From: Halovivax asiaticus JCM 14624
GTDB taxonomy: Archaea > Halobacteriota > Halobacteria > Halobacteriales > Natrialbaceae
NCBI RefSeq assembly: GCF_000337515.1
Contig: NZ_AOIQ01000017.1
Coordinates: 115,303-179,302 of the forward strand
Direction of reading: 5' to 3'
Length of the DNA: 64,000 nucleotides
Of this stretch, positions 44,080 through 53,183 are shown one piece after another. Position numbers and translations under genes: made by a program. Position 1 is the first letter of the stretch, and each line of letters opens with the position of its first letter. Below the pieces are notes generated by a model that had not been told where the DNA came from, ran no database searches, and was given only the letters and a program-made list of their open reading frames with translations.

Positions 44080-45993
44080 GTGAGCGCTTACGACGAGGAG
44101 GAGACGCCGTTCGACGCCTATCGCGAGCGCGTCGATCGGCCGTTGACGCGGTTGTTCATGGAGTACGGGACCGACCGTCTCGGCTGGTTTTCGATCGGAA
44201 TGGTCGCGAACTTCGTCGCGCGGATGGCCAGTCTGGTCGCGCCGTTAGTGCTCGGGACGGCGATCGACGCAGTCTTTCCACCGCCGGAACGGGCTGGCGA
44301 GTTCTCGCTGCCGGTCGTACCCGACGCATTGTTGCCGGCCCAGCAGATGCCCCAGTTCTGGTTCTCGGTGACGGCCATCGCGCTGGCGTTCGTGGTGACC
44401 GCCATCTTCACTTGGATCTACGGTGTGACGGCCAATCTCTTCGCCCACGGCGTGATGCACACTGTCCGGGTCGACAGCTTCGAGAAGATGCAACGGCTGG
44501 ACCAGACGTTCTTCGACGACAAGCAGACGGGCGAGGTCATGGCGGTGCTCAACAACGACACCCAGAACCTGGAGATGTTTCTGGACAACGCCCTGATGAA
44601 CTCGTTGCGCCTGCTCGTGATGGTCGCTGGCATCGCGGGCGTGCTGTTCTACCTCAACTGGCAACTCGCGCTCATCACGCTGGTCGCCGTGCCGCTGATG
44701 GTCGGCTTCACACTCTGGTTCATGCGCGTGGCCGAACCGCGGTACGTCCGCCAGCGGTCGGCCGTCGCCCGGCTCAACACCCGTCTCGAGAACTCGATCG
44801 CCGGGATGGAGCTGACGAAGACGACGGCGAACGAGTCCTACGAAACCGAACGCGTGCGCAAGGCCTCGAAGAACCTCTTCGACCGGACGATCGACGTCCT
44901 CAAACTCACCTACCTCTACCGGCCGGGGATGGAGCTGCTGGCCGGCGTCTCCTTCGCCGTCACGTTCCTCGTCGGCGGGCTCTGGCTCACGACCGGAACG
45001 GCGCCCGGCCCGCTCTCCGGGAGCCTCTCCGTGGGCGATTTCGTCGTCTTCCTGATGCTGACCCAGCGCATCGTCGCGCCGCTGGCAGAGGTCTCGAACA
45101 TCGTCGACCAGTACGAGAACGCCAAGGCCTCGAGCGAGCGCATCTTCGGCCTGATGGACATCCCGGTCGCGATTCAGGACGACGAAGATCCGGTGGCCCT
45201 CACTGACCCCGACGGACGCGTCGAGTACGACGGGGTCTCCTTCGCCTACGACGATATCATGACGGACGAGGACCACGAGGCCGAGACCGTGATCGACGAC
45301 GTCTCCTTTATCGCCGACCCTGGCGAGATGGTCGCGCTCGTCGGCCCGACGGGCGCCGGCAAATCGACGATGCTCAAACTCCTCATGCGACTCTACGACG
45401 TCGACGAGGGCCAGATCCGCGTCGACGGTCACGACCTGCGGGACGTCGCACTCGAGGATCTCCGCGAGGCGACCGGCTACGTCGGCCAGGAGACGTTCCT
45501 CTTCGACGGGACGATCGCCGACAACATCCGCTACGGTAGCCAGGACGCCCCGATGGACGAGGTGCGCGAGGCAGCGAAAGCCGCCGAAGCCCACGAGTTC
45601 ATCCAGGAACTCGACGAGGGATACGACACGCGCGTGGGTGAGCGGGGCGTGAAGCTCTCCGGCGGGCAGCGCCAGCGAATCGCCATCGCCCGAACCGTCC
45701 TGCAGGACCCGCCGATCCTCGTCCTGGACGAGGCGACAAGCGCCGTGGACACCGAGACCGAACTCGCCATCCAGCGCTCGATCGAGCGCCTCACCGAGGA
45801 CCGCACCACGCTCGCCATCGCCCATCGCCTGTCGACGATCCGCGACGCGGACACGATCCTCGTCCTCGAAGACGGAGCGGTCGTCGAGCGTGGCGACCAC
45901 GAGGAACTGCTCGACGAGGGTGGCCGGTATGCCGCCCTCTGGAACGTGCAGGCCGGCCAGATCGACGAACCCGCGGAACTCTCGGGCGACTGA
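44080..45993 (+). CDS. ABC exporter (fused membrane and ATPase domains)
   Basis: A 637-residue type IV ABC half-transporter. The membrane domain (about 20-370) has six helices and the coupling segment MQRLDQTFFDDKQTGEVMAV. The nucleotide-binding domain has Walker A GPTGAGKST (422-430), a Q-loop (YVGQETFLFDGT), the signature KLSGGQRQRIAIARTVL, Walker B ILVLDEATSAVD and the H-switch AIAHRLSTIRDAD. It would work as a homodimer exporting a lipid, drug or peptide; the substrate is not evident. It starts at GTG 44080, which gives the common N-terminus, and stands alone. Confidence 0.94.
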   Translation: MSAYDEEETPFDAYRERVDRPLTRLFMEYGTDRLGWFSIGMVANFVARMASLVAPLVLGTAIDAVFPPPERAGEFSLPVVPDALLPAQQMPQFWFSVTAIALAFVVTAIFTWIYGVTANLFAHGVMHTVRVDSFEKMQRLDQTFFDDKQTGEVMAVLNNDTQNLEMFLDNALMNSLRLLVMVAGIAGVLFYLNWQLALITLVAVPLMVGFTLWFMRVAEPRYVRQRSAVARLNTRLENSIAGMELTKTTANESYETERVRKASKNLFDRTIDVLKLTYLYRPGMELLAGVSFAVTFLVGGLWLTTGTAPGPLSGSLSVGDFVVFLMLTQRIVAPLAEVSNIVDQYENAKASSERIFGLMDIPVAIQDDEDPVALTDPDGRVEYDGVSFAYDDIMTDEDHEAETVIDDVSFIADPGEMVALVGPTGAGKSTMLKLLMRLYDVDEGQIRVDGHDLRDVALEDLREATGYVGQETFLFDGTIADNIRYGSQDAPMDEVREAAKAAEAHEFIQELDEGYDTRVGERGVKLSGGQRQRIAIARTVLQDPPILVLDEATSAVDTETELAIQRSIERLTEDRTTLAIAHRLSTIRDADTILVLEDGAVVERGDHEELLDEGGRYAALWNVQAGQIDEPAELSGD

Positions 45994-46041
45994 CGGTCGT
46001 CGAAACGGGCCTTTTTGCTCCGTCGCGCGAAACGGCGTGAC

Positions 46042-46374
46042 GTGCCCGAAGACCCCACGTCGATCATTCGGCGCTACTACGACGCGCTCGACGCCCACGA
46101 GTACGGCGAACTCGAAGCCATCCTCGCGCCGTCGTTCGTTCAGCACCGCCCGGACCGCACGTTCGAGGGTCGCGACGAATTCGTCCGGTTCATGCGCGAG
46201 GACCGACCGATGACCGACACGCGTCACGACCTGATCGAGGTGTTCGGCGCCAACGATCGCGTAACTGTCCGTGGCCGTCTACTCGACGGTGACGACGATT
46301 CCGTCTTCGAATTCGCAGACGTCTTTCAGCTCGAAACCGATCGAATCGCCCGTCTCGACACCTATACCCGCTGA
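46042..46374 (+). CDS. NTF2-like/SnoaL-type protein
   Basis: A 110-residue protein with the cone-shaped NTF2-like fold: PTSIIRRYYDALDAHEYGEL, APSFVQHRPDRTFEGRDEFV and the strand FEFADVFQLETDRIARLDTY. Members bind or turn over small hydrophobic ligands; the function here is unknown. The start is GTG 46042 (MPEDPTS), since earlier in-frame codons give a basic, shadow-like N-terminus. CCTTTTTGC about 28 bp upstream may be the TATA element. Confidence 0.85.
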   Translation: MPEDPTSIIRRYYDALDAHEYGELEAILAPSFVQHRPDRTFEGRDEFVRFMREDRPMTDTRHDLIEVFGANDRVTVRGRLLDGDDDSVFEFADVFQLETDRIARLDTYTR

Positions 46375-46389
46375 GAAACGTATCGGTGG

Positions 46390-47580
46390 TCACGCGGAAC
46401 AATTGTTCGGGCCCAGCTCGAGTTCCGTCCGTTCTTCGGGGTCCAGTTCACGGACGCCACGATTGATCTCGATGATGTCCTCGTAGTTGGCCGGTTCCTC
46501 ACCGGGGTCGGCCAGCCGTTCGACGAAGCTCTCCTCGTCGAGCTGGAGGACGTCGATCCCAGTCCGGGCGTCGCGGACGGTCGTGGTTATCAGCTCGCCA
46601 GGGGAACCCACTTCGAATTCGCCATCTCCGGTGACCGTGACGTGGCCGGGCAGGACGGTCAGGGATTCGGGTTCGGACAGCAACGTCCGGTGGATCGACT
46701 CGTAGAGCATCCGGGCGCCCTCGTCGCCGTTCGCGGCTTCACCGCTCGCCTTTCCTGAGCCGCTATGGGCCTCGCTGTCGTCTTCGGAGAACTCCAGTTC
46801 GGTACGCCCGACCGAGTTCACGTGCAGCGTGTCCGCAGTCAGGACAGCTTCGCCGCCGACCAGCATAGAGATCATCTCGCTCGTGTGGCCCGGCGTGTAC
46901 AGCGCCTTCATCGAGAGTTCGCCAACTTCGATCGTCTCGTTCCGGCCGAGTCCCTCGAAATCGACCTCGACGCCGCGCTCTGCGGCTCTCTCCCCCAGAT
47001 AGTACGGCACGTCGAGTTCGTCGGCCAGCCGGCGGCCGCCGGAGACGTGGTCGGCGTGGACGTGCGTGTCGAGCACGGCCGAGATCGTCAGGTCGCTCCC
47101 GGCGGCCGCGGCTTTCACCTCGTCGATGTCCTCCGTCGGGTCGACGGCCACGGCCTCGCCCGTCTCCGCGCAACCGACTACGTAGGAAAGACAGCCCTTG
47201 GCCCGGCGCTGGAGCTGGACCGTGCGGGCGGACTCGCCGACGTCGATCTCGACGGTATCGTAGACGCCGCTCCAGGCCTTCATCCCGCCGTCGACGGCGT
47301 TCACTTCCCGGTCGTCCAGTTCTTCGGCGAGCTGGGTGGCCAGGTTGCCCGAGGAGAGTCCCTTCGCGCAGATCGTGACGACGCGGTCGTCGCCGACGAG
47401 TTCTTCGATCTCGTCAAGCTGGCCGTCGTCCAGGTCCTCGTGGATCCCGAACGGGTAGTTGACGGCACCGCGGACGTGCCAGGACCCGTAACTCTCCTCG
47501 GGGCGGGTGTCGAGCAACGTGAACTCCTCCCCGTCGTCCAGCAACTGCTTGAGCCGGTCGGGAGCGATCGTGGTGACCAT
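46390..47580 (-). CDS. Rhodanese-metallo-beta-lactamase fusion (persulfide dioxygenase-like)
   Basis: A 396-residue two-domain protein. Residues 1-115 form a rhodanese domain with the active cysteine C71 (VVTICAKGLSSGN). Residues about 120-380 form a metallo-beta-lactamase fold with the metal motif HVHADHVSGG (173 onward), YTPGHTSEM and LTVLPGHV. The fold and motif spacing fit ETHE1-type persulfide dioxygenases or glyoxalase II relatives. A role in sulfur-compound oxidation is likely, the rhodanese passing persulfide sulfur to the oxygenase. The rhodanese domain is N-terminal, while many bacterial fusions have it at the C-terminus. Confidence 0.9.
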   Translation of the reverse strand: MVTTIAPDRLKQLLDDGEEFTLLDTRPEESYGSWHVRGAVNYPFGIHEDLDDGQLDEIEELVGDDRVVTICAKGLSSGNLATQLAEELDDREVNAVDGGMKAWSGVYDTVEIDVGESARTVQLQRRAKGCLSYVVGCAETGEAVAVDPTEDIDEVKAAAAGSDLTISAVLDTHVHADHVSGGRRLADELDVPYYLGERAAERGVEVDFEGLGRNETIEVGELSMKALYTPGHTSEMISMLVGGEAVLTADTLHVNSVGRTELEFSEDDSEAHSGSGKASGEAANGDEGARMLYESIHRTLLSEPESLTVLPGHVTVTGDGEFEVGSPGELITTTVRDARTGIDVLQLDEESFVERLADPGEEPANYEDIIEINRGVRELDPEERTELELGPNNCSA

Positions 47581-47842
47581 GTGGTCTGCGGACCACGCCG
47601 AGCGACGTAAGTCGTTGTCCGTCTATTGCGGCTCAGTCGCCAGGTATGCGGATCGAGCATCGGTTCCGTTCGTCGGTTGGCCTGCACCTCGGTCAGATTC
47701 CGAGCGTCGCTCCGTAGGTGCCTCGACTTCGATTTCGATCGCACTGGAGCAGGAGGCTCTTCGGCCGATCGAGGCGGTTATTGCCTGGCGAACCGACTCA
47801 GAAGGTACTTGGCCCGGGGAGGGAGTATCTCGAGAGGAGACG
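47581..47842. other. Divergent intergenic region
   Basis: About 260 bp between the rhodanese-fusion gene and the CPBP protease gene. Open frames here are out of character for haloarchaeal proteins. GAGGAGA just before ATG 47843 can act as a Shine-Dalgarno sequence. No clear TATA element stands out. Confidence 0.3.
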
Positions 47843-48742
47843 ATGGTCCGCGAACTCTTCGGGATCCGATCGCGAATCAAACGCCACCGCGTTCTCACCT
47901 TCTTACTCGTCGTCTACGGCTGGTCCTGGGGATGGGACGCGGTCTATCTCGCGTTCGGCTGGTGGGAGACGCTGCCGGTCTACATCAACACGTTCCCAAG
48001 ACAGTGGGGTCTCCCGATCGGCGCCGTGGTTGTCGTCTGGGCGAGCGACGTTCCGCTTCGGGGGTGGCTCGGCCGCGTCCTCCAGTGGCGGTTCCACCCG
48101 GGTCTGTCTCTCGGCGCGCTCGCCCTTCCCGTGCTCGTAACCAACGTCCAACCGGTACTCGCCGCGATAGGCGGCGGCACGCTTCGCTACTCGCCGCCTG
48201 CTCCGTTGTCCCTGCTACTGGGCTTTTTCCTGCTCAACGTGCTCCTCTTCGGCGGTGTCGAGGAGTTCGGCTGGCGCGGATTCCTCCAGCGGCAGTTTCA
48301 GGGCCGATTGTCTGTGTTTTCGGCGGGACTCGCCGTCGGCGTGCTGTGGTGGGCGTGGCACCTCCCGCTCTTTCTCGGTCACCCGAACTTCACCGCCGAC
48401 CCGCTGTTTCTCCTCCAGTACACGACGTTCGTCCTCGGTGCGTCGACCGTCCTCGGTGCGCTCGTCAACGCCACAGACGGCGGCGTGCTCCCGGCGGTAG
48501 GGATGCACGCTTCGATCAACGTCGGGGCCGTCCTGGGTGGATCGGGTGGCGTCCTCGACGGAATGGTGTCGCTCGGGTTCGTCGTCGGCTCGGGCGCGTG
48601 GTGGCTGGTAACCGCCGCTCTGGTGGCGCTCTACGGGCGTTCGATGATACCCGGATCCACGCTCGAGCCATTGTCGGAGCCGTCTGGTCGCCCGGGACCG
48701 AGCCGTCAGTCACCTCCTCGATCGGTACAGAATCGTCGCTGA
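47843..48742 (+). CDS. CPBP family intramembrane metalloprotease
   Basis: A 299-residue membrane protein with about eight helices. The three CPBP/Abi motifs are present: EEFGWRGFLQR (glutamates and arginine), WWAWHLPLF (first histidine) and MHASINVGAVL (second histidine). CPBP proteases cleave substrates in the membrane; haloarchaeal members are thought to process lipoproteins, surface proteins or small peptides. The ATG at 47843 gives a short cytoplasmic N-terminus before the first helix. The last 30 residues are a Pro/Ser/Arg-rich tail. Confidence 0.93.
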   Translation: MVRELFGIRSRIKRHRVLTFLLVVYGWSWGWDAVYLAFGWWETLPVYINTFPRQWGLPIGAVVVVWASDVPLRGWLGRVLQWRFHPGLSLGALALPVLVTNVQPVLAAIGGGTLRYSPPAPLSLLLGFFLLNVLLFGGVEEFGWRGFLQRQFQGRLSVFSAGLAVGVLWWAWHLPLFLGHPNFTADPLFLLQYTTFVLGASTVLGALVNATDGGVLPAVGMHASINVGAVLGGSGGVLDGMVSLGFVVGSGAWWLVTAALVALYGRSMIPGSTLEPLSEPSGRPGPSRQSPPRSVQNRR

Positions 48743-48883
48743 CCCGACCGAACGAGTGCCTCGCTTTTCACGCTCGGTGGATAACGCGGTCCGCTCGCGT
48801 GACCCTCGTCGTCCGCCCTTCGATTTCTGTATCAGCTTTTCATCGAACGGTTCCCGGTCGTGCGAACCGTGCAGTAGACTCGC

Positions 48884-49333
48884 TCACCACGTCCGTGTCG
48901 GGAGGAGGTCGATCGCAGGCACGACCCGATTCTCACCGTCGACGGGGACGATGACGCGTAGTTCCTCGTTGTAATCTGCCAGCAGTTCCCGACAGGACCC
49001 ACAGGGCGGGATCACCCGTGCGTCGTCCGTATCGTGAGCGGGCATCGGGTACGCGACGGCGGCGCTGGTTTCGATCTCGTGGTGACTGTACCCATCGGCG
49101 ATCGCGGCGCCGACGGCGACCGGTTCGCCACACATCGACGCACGGCCGATGCTCGCCGGCAGACTCACACCCTCGTAGATCGAGCCGTCCGTCGTCCGCA
49201 CGCCGGCGGCGACGATGTGTGCGCCGTCGAAGAAGTCCGGATCGAACGTGCGTTCGTTCGTTTCCGTGATCCGGTCGATGAGGGCTTCGTCTTTCGCCGA
49301 GAGTGGTTCAGTCTCCATACCGGTTCGATCCAT
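48884..49333 (-). CDS. cdd: Cytidine deaminase
   Basis: A 149-residue (ATG 49333) or 144-residue (ATG 49318) cytidine deaminase that converts cytidine or deoxycytidine to uridine for pyrimidine salvage. The zinc site is of the tetrameric type: SMCGEPVAVGAAI supplies the first Cys and catalytic Glu (CGE instead of the usual CAE), and IPPCGSCRELLADY supplies two Cys. GAHIVAAGVRTTDGSIYEGV is the substrate-side strand. A CACTATAATTT element on the coding strand lies about 65-75 bp upstream of the first ATG, so a short leader is possible. Confidence 0.92.
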   Translation of the reverse strand: MDRTGMETEPLSAKDEALIDRITETNERTFDPDFFDGAHIVAAGVRTTDGSIYEGVSLPASIGRASMCGEPVAVGAAIADGYSHHEIETSAAVAYPMPAHDTDDARVIPPCGSCRELLADYNEELRVIVPVDGENRVVPAIDLLPTRTW

Positions 49334-49598
49334 AACGACGCAATAGGCTTTCTGCACTGTCGTTCCGATGGATAGGCGTGTTCCAGCCGTATCGAACACC
49401 GGAAATTATAGTGAATTTTGTTACATTTGCCGATTCGGGCGAGATACGCAGCGCGACTGTCGCACGGGATGTGGCCTTTTTTGCGACGATGGTGATCGCT
49501 CGGTGCATGAGACGTGGTCACCGGAGGGACCACCGAAGCCGCTGTTTGAGAGGGAGGTGAATTCGCTCGAACGAGAGGAATACCGCTCCGATATGTTG

Positions 49599-50006
49599 TC
49601 ACTCGTCGGCGCCGTACGACTCAAGTAGCGTCAGGAGTTCTTGTTCGAGTTTACCGCCAGTAAACTGGACGAACCCCGTTTCAGCCTCGTAGTCGATTAT
49701 TCGGACCTCCTCCAGTTTTGGGAGGTGCGCATGGGTCAGCGCGATCCGGACGCGTTGATGATGTTCGTCGGATGCCCGCTCTGCGTCTTCGTCCCGAACC
49801 CTGTCTGCAACACGGTCTACAAGCGCATCGTATTCCAGTGTCTGATCGGATGCGCTAGTCAGTGAGTTGAGGATAGCCCGTCTATGTTCGTTCGCTACTA
49901 CCGCCAGAAGCCTATCGGGGGAGACCGGTCTCGCTCGTTTCACCGAACTGTCGAGACCGTCGATCTGCTGGAGACCATGTACACCTCGCTCCGCATTTCC
50001 GTCCAT
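49599..50006 (-). CDS. DUF7344-type winged-helix regulator
   Basis: A 135-residue protein: SPDRLLAVVANEHRRAILNS (first helices of an ArsR-like winged HTH), EYDALVDRVADRV, HHQRVRIALTHAHLPKLEEV (recognition helix region) and IIDYEAETGFVQFTGG (wing). This is the haloarchaeal DUF7344 pattern, a large family of short DNA-binding proteins. ATG 50006 was chosen because the frame upstream is Arg/Ser-rich and non-coding in character. It lies 68 bp downstream of an HTH_10 regulator on the same strand, possibly one unit. Confidence 0.85.
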   Translation of the reverse strand: MDGNAERGVHGLQQIDGLDSSVKRARPVSPDRLLAVVANEHRRAILNSLTSASDQTLEYDALVDRVADRVRDEDAERASDEHHQRVRIALTHAHLPKLEEVRIIDYEAETGFVQFTGGKLEQELLTLLESYGADE

Positions 50007-50074
50007 ACTCACAAAAACGGAGCCACTGCTGCCTGGGTCTATTCCATGGTGCACAAAGGGGCCAGCCGATCCAC

Positions 50075-50731
50075 TTACTCCTCGGACTCGGGAGTGAGGA
50101 GTGAATGCCGAACGAACGCCCCGATGGCACGACGCAGACGCTCCGTCACTGCTTGATCTGAAATTCCGAGTTCGTCTGCGAGCTCTTCGGTCGTACACCC
50201 TCGTGGAATGTCGTAGTATCCCAGTCGAACGGCGAGCGAAAGCGCTTCGCGTTGTGGATCGCTCAAGCCGTACCACGGACCAGACTCTGGGCCCGCAGGG
50301 TTGTATACGCGAACGAACTCCAGTGAGATGTGAGCGTCCTCACAGCAGGTTTGACACTCGCTCAACTCTTCTCGGTGGGGGAACCGAATCTCGAAATCCC
50401 ACTTTTTGGACGTTCCGGTCGCACCCAGTATCTGTCCATCGTTGCCCAAGATGCATTTAAAGAGATGGTCCTGGCTCGCATCCCAATCGAGCCTGAATAG
50501 GGTTCTGTCTTCGAACACGTCCACCTCCGTGACGCTATTGACGGTCGGGTAGCGCTCGACGGCTTCGAGAAAGCCGTTTTCGACCGGTTCGTAGACCCAG
50601 AAGAGCGGCACGGTAACGTCTCCACTCGGGACGAGCGTTTCGAGTTCGATGGCCGACGTTTCATCGAGATCGAGAATTTGCCCGAGCTCGAAGTCATCGG
50701 GTGGTATTCGAACCTCCGCTATCACACTCAT
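50075..50731 (-). CDS. Bat-type HTH_10 transcription regulator
   Basis: A 218-residue regulator. Residues 1-150 form the bacterio-opsin-activator-type N-terminal domain (MSVIAEVRIPPDDFELGQIL, LFWVYEPVENGFLEAVERYP). The last 60 residues are an HTH_10 domain (LSDPQREALSLAVRLGYYDI, LADELGISDQAVTERLRRA). No sensor domain is attached. Close Cys residues (ECQTCCEDAHIS) could respond to metal or redox state. It is divergent from a second regulator of the same family at 50923. Confidence 0.9.
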   Translation of the reverse strand: MSVIAEVRIPPDDFELGQILDLDETSAIELETLVPSGDVTVPLFWVYEPVENGFLEAVERYPTVNSVTEVDVFEDRTLFRLDWDASQDHLFKCILGNDGQILGATGTSKKWDFEIRFPHREELSECQTCCEDAHISLEFVRVYNPAGPESGPWYGLSDPQREALSLAVRLGYYDIPRGCTTEELADELGISDQAVTERLRRAIGAFVRHSLLTPESEE

Positions 50732-50922
50732 GCTCGGTGGTGCGGCTAGATTACTCCGGGTGGTACAAAAGGAAATGACATGGTGCACCATGCTGTCCGG
50801 ATTTCTAACCGTTTTACTCCCCGGGAGAACGCACTATGCTGGCCACTCGCCCTGTTTGTCTGGGTCCGTGCCATGGTCCACCACCCTCATCGATTATCTG
50901 CCTGTCGGACGAACGCTCCCGC

Positions 50923-51567
50923 ATGGCGACCGTCATGGAGTTTACGAGTCCGACAGCGGAGTTTCCACTGGGAACTGTATTCGAGAACTTGCCGGGAGTG
51001 ACGGTCGAACTGGAGCGACTGATTCCACACGAGACGCTGATCATTCCGTACTTCTGGGTCCGTGGTGCCGAAGCGGAAGACATCGAGGCCGAGTTCGAAT
51101 CACACGCTGGGGTGAGCAACATTCGCCTGGTTGATAGCGTCGAGGCCGAGTATCTCATGCGTGCGGAGTGGGAGCAAGAGTACTTCGGCGTGCTGAGTGC
51201 GCTTGCTAAGGCTAACGTCGTCTTGCTCACTGGGATCGGAACGAAAGACGAATGGCGATTCGAGGTGCGCGGAGAAAGTCAGGAGCCGATCGCCGAGTTT
51301 CGGGATCTCTGTCAGAAAAACGATATTCCGATCGAGATCACCGCTGTCCACGCCATGCTTCCGATCCAGGGAGAAGGATACGAACTGACCGAAGCCCAGC
51401 GGGAGGCACTGGTATTGGCCTACGAGCGTGGCTACTTCGACACCCCACGCGAGGCATCACTCGAAGAAATCGCAGTCGAACTTGATATCACTCAACAATC
51501 GCTTTCGTCCCGCCTTCGTCGCGGACACCGACGCCTCGTTGGAGCGACTCTCGTCAGTTCGTCGTGA
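50923..51567 (+). CDS. Bat-type HTH_10 transcription regulator
   Basis: A 214-residue paralogue of the divergent regulator: TSPTAEFPLGTVFENLPGVT, LIIPYFWVRGAEAEDIEAEF, and the C-terminal HTH_10 (LTEAQREALVLAYERGYFDT, IAVELDITQQSLSSRLRRG). The start is ATG 50923 or 50935. An upstream extension of the frame is not protein-like. It lacks the cysteine cluster of its neighbour, so the two may respond to different signals. The pair shares a 190 bp divergent promoter region. Confidence 0.9.
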   Translation: MATVMEFTSPTAEFPLGTVFENLPGVTVELERLIPHETLIIPYFWVRGAEAEDIEAEFESHAGVSNIRLVDSVEAEYLMRAEWEQEYFGVLSALAKANVVLLTGIGTKDEWRFEVRGESQEPIAEFRDLCQKNDIPIEITAVHAMLPIQGEGYELTEAQREALVLAYERGYFDTPREASLEEIAVELDITQQSLSSRLRRGHRRLVGATLVSSS

Positions 51568-51649
51568 GCTTCCTGGTGGCTCTTTATTTAAACCCACTGT
51601 ATAATCAGTAGGTGCGTTAAACCGATTCAGCCCACTAAAATAGGTCAAT

Positions 51650-52006
51650 ATGGGCACGATGGTGGCTGGGGTTGGAGTAGAAGCGGTCGAGTATTATCAG
51701 GAACCTGTGACCGTCCGTACGCAGTTTGACCAGGCGAAAACACCCGCAAGCGTGGCTGTTATCGCAACGTTGGCGGACGTGATGGACGTTGATCCGGTCG
51801 AACTAGACACGCTACATGCGACTGTTGACTCAGAGGCGTTGGATACACTCGTCTGCGTTCGAAACGGGACGGGTGGAGATGTCCACGTTACATTCTCCCA
51901 CGAGGGTCACGAAATAACCGTACATAGCTACGGCGTGGTTACCGTCACACCAACGCCCGAACTAGCAGCGGAGGAATGCGAGAGGAAGTGGGAAGACGAT
52001 GTCTGA
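51650..52006 (+). CDS. HalOD1 output-domain protein
   Basis: A 118-residue protein built on the HalOD1 domain: TPASVAVIATLADVMDVDPV, DTLHATVDSEALDTLV and HVTFSHEGHEITVHSYGVVT. HalOD1 is an output domain of haloarchaeal signalling proteins and also occurs free-standing, as here; its biochemical role is not known. ACTAAAATAGG about 15-25 bp upstream may belong to the promoter. It overlaps the following 60-codon gene by 8 nt. Confidence 0.85.
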   Translation: MGTMVAGVGVEAVEYYQEPVTVRTQFDQAKTPASVAVIATLADVMDVDPVELDTLHATVDSEALDTLVCVRNGTGGDVHVTFSHEGHEITVHSYGVVTVTPTPELAAEECERKWEDDV

Positions 52007-52181
52007 GGAAACTCCGCCCACGTCGAAGGCGGAATTGAACGCGGCGCTACAAACGCTCCTTATCGGGGCCTATAAGAATGGAATCGACGTGAAAGGCGGA
52101 TTCGAGTGCCGGAATGGAGTCGAACATCCTGACTGGGACGTGATCATCACCGAAGTCGCAAAGAACGACCAGTCGGAGTGA
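51999..52181 (+). CDS. Small protein encoded with HalOD1 gene, 60 aa
   Basis: Begins within the end of the HalOD1 gene (8 nt overlap), so translation is probably coupled. The product MSEETPPTSKAELNAALQTL continues with LLIGAYKNGIDVKGGFECR and DWDVIITEVAK. It is compact and protein-like with haloarchaeal codon use. The family is not known to me. Its conserved-looking GGFECRNG and DWDV segments suggest a small folded domain acting with its HalOD1 partner. Confidence 0.75.
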   Translation: MSEETPPTSKAELNAALQTLLIGAYKNGIDVKGGFECRNGVEHPDWDVIITEVAKNDQSE

Positions 52182-52901
52182 GATCCTGCGGGGGAGACCG
52201 GACCAGTAGTAGGGTATAGAACCGTGAGTGAGGAGTGCAGTAACAGTGACCGGGTCGAAAGAGTACTCTCAGTGCAACAATGAGGAGTATACTGTGCGTT
52301 ACTGAGAGCTGGCTCGAGGCCTGTAGACCCACTATCCGTGGAGGTGCGATACTCGACCCGAGGGCGCTTACGGTACGATAACTGGCCGTTGTCGCCCGTC
52401 TCCCACCCGTACTCCCGGAATACACTGGCCGTCCCACCGTCCGATGCTTCCTCGAATGCCGTCCATCCGCGCTCGGTTTCTTCGAACACGTTCCCGAGTC
52501 GGCGGACGAAATTCTGGCACCGCTCCTCGGCACCATCTTCCTACTCAACTCAAAGCTGAGTTAAAACCAGGAGACGGCGTCCGCGGACCGCGAGGGGTGG
52601 GGAGAATTAGACGCCGACCGATGCCGGGGAAGTGCTCTTCGGTCTGCTGGATGAGTGATGCTGACATCGACCGACTTTCCGGCCGAGGTCCCGATTCGTT
52701 TCGACGTGAACACCTTAGCACGGTGCTATCCGAAACTTCGTGAGAGGCCTCGAAATCTGTCTTTCTTGTAGTTTCCTGTTTTGTATCCGGGTAGGATCAT
52801 CCGTGTGTCCGGTGTCCTTCGGTGAACGTCGTCCCGTCTCCCGCCAACACTGGTATGATTCCTTCCGTAATACTCAATATGTATTACCTCGTAGCCCCGG
52901 T
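52182..52901. other. 720 bp region with a gene remnant and AbrB promoter
   Basis: A long gap with lower coding character. On the minus strand 52325-52540 is a protein-like fragment (separate entry). AACTCA-AAGC-TGAGTT at 52546-52561 is a small perfect dyad just upstream of that fragment. AATACTCAATATGTATTA (52869-52886) is the likely promoter of the AbrB-type gene at 52902. The rest shows no supported gene. Confidence 0.45.
52325..52540 (-). pseudogene. Possible gene remnant on minus strand
   Basis: One minus-strand frame reads as plausible protein from 52540 (CQNFVRRLGNVFEETERGW, TAFEEASDGGTASVFREYGW, then NGQLSYRKRPRVEYRT) but has an in-frame TAG just upstream, no ATG at the start, and turns into low-quality Ser/Thr-rich sequence after about 70 codons. 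This fits a truncated or decaying gene. A GTG at 52489 could start a short protein. I do not recognise the family. Confidence 0.25.
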
Positions 52902-53183
52902 ATGCCGCGCGTCACCACCAAGGGTCAGGTCACCATTCCCAAGGAGATTCGGGACGCACTCGGGATCGAATCGGGCGACGAAATCACCTTCGAGCCCGTC
53001 GACTCGGGGTACAAGATCCAGAAGAAGGCGCCGACGACGGAGGACGGCACGGATCCCTTCGAGAAGTACCGGGGGAGCGCGGAGAGCGACGAATCCATGC
53101 CGGAGCGGATGCGCCGACTCCGGGGTGAATTCCCACGAGCCGTGGGCGACGACGAACGCGAACCGTCGGAGGATGCGTCGTGA
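52902..53183 (+). CDS. AbrB/MazE-type antitoxin
   Basis: A 93-residue antitoxin. The swapped-hairpin AbrB DNA-binding domain is at the N-terminus (MPRVTTKGQVTIPKEIRDAL, GIESGDEITFEPVDSGYKI). An acidic, flexible tail (about 45-93) should wrap the toxin. It ends in a GTGA overlap with the PIN-domain toxin gene, so the two are translated together. Such pairs usually repress their own promoter, and AATACTCAATATGTATTA upstream is the probable operator-promoter. Confidence 0.92.
   Translation: MPRVTTKGQVTIPKEIRDALGIESGDEITFEPVDSGYKIQKKAPTTEDGTDPFEKYRGSAESDESMPERMRRLRGEFPRAVGDDEREPSEDAS

Noticed and set aside
49368..49628. An 86-codon plus-strand gene between cdd and the DUF7344 gene
   Set aside because: Cys-rich, unpatterned product that ends inside the convergent regulator gene; no promoter at a suitable distance.
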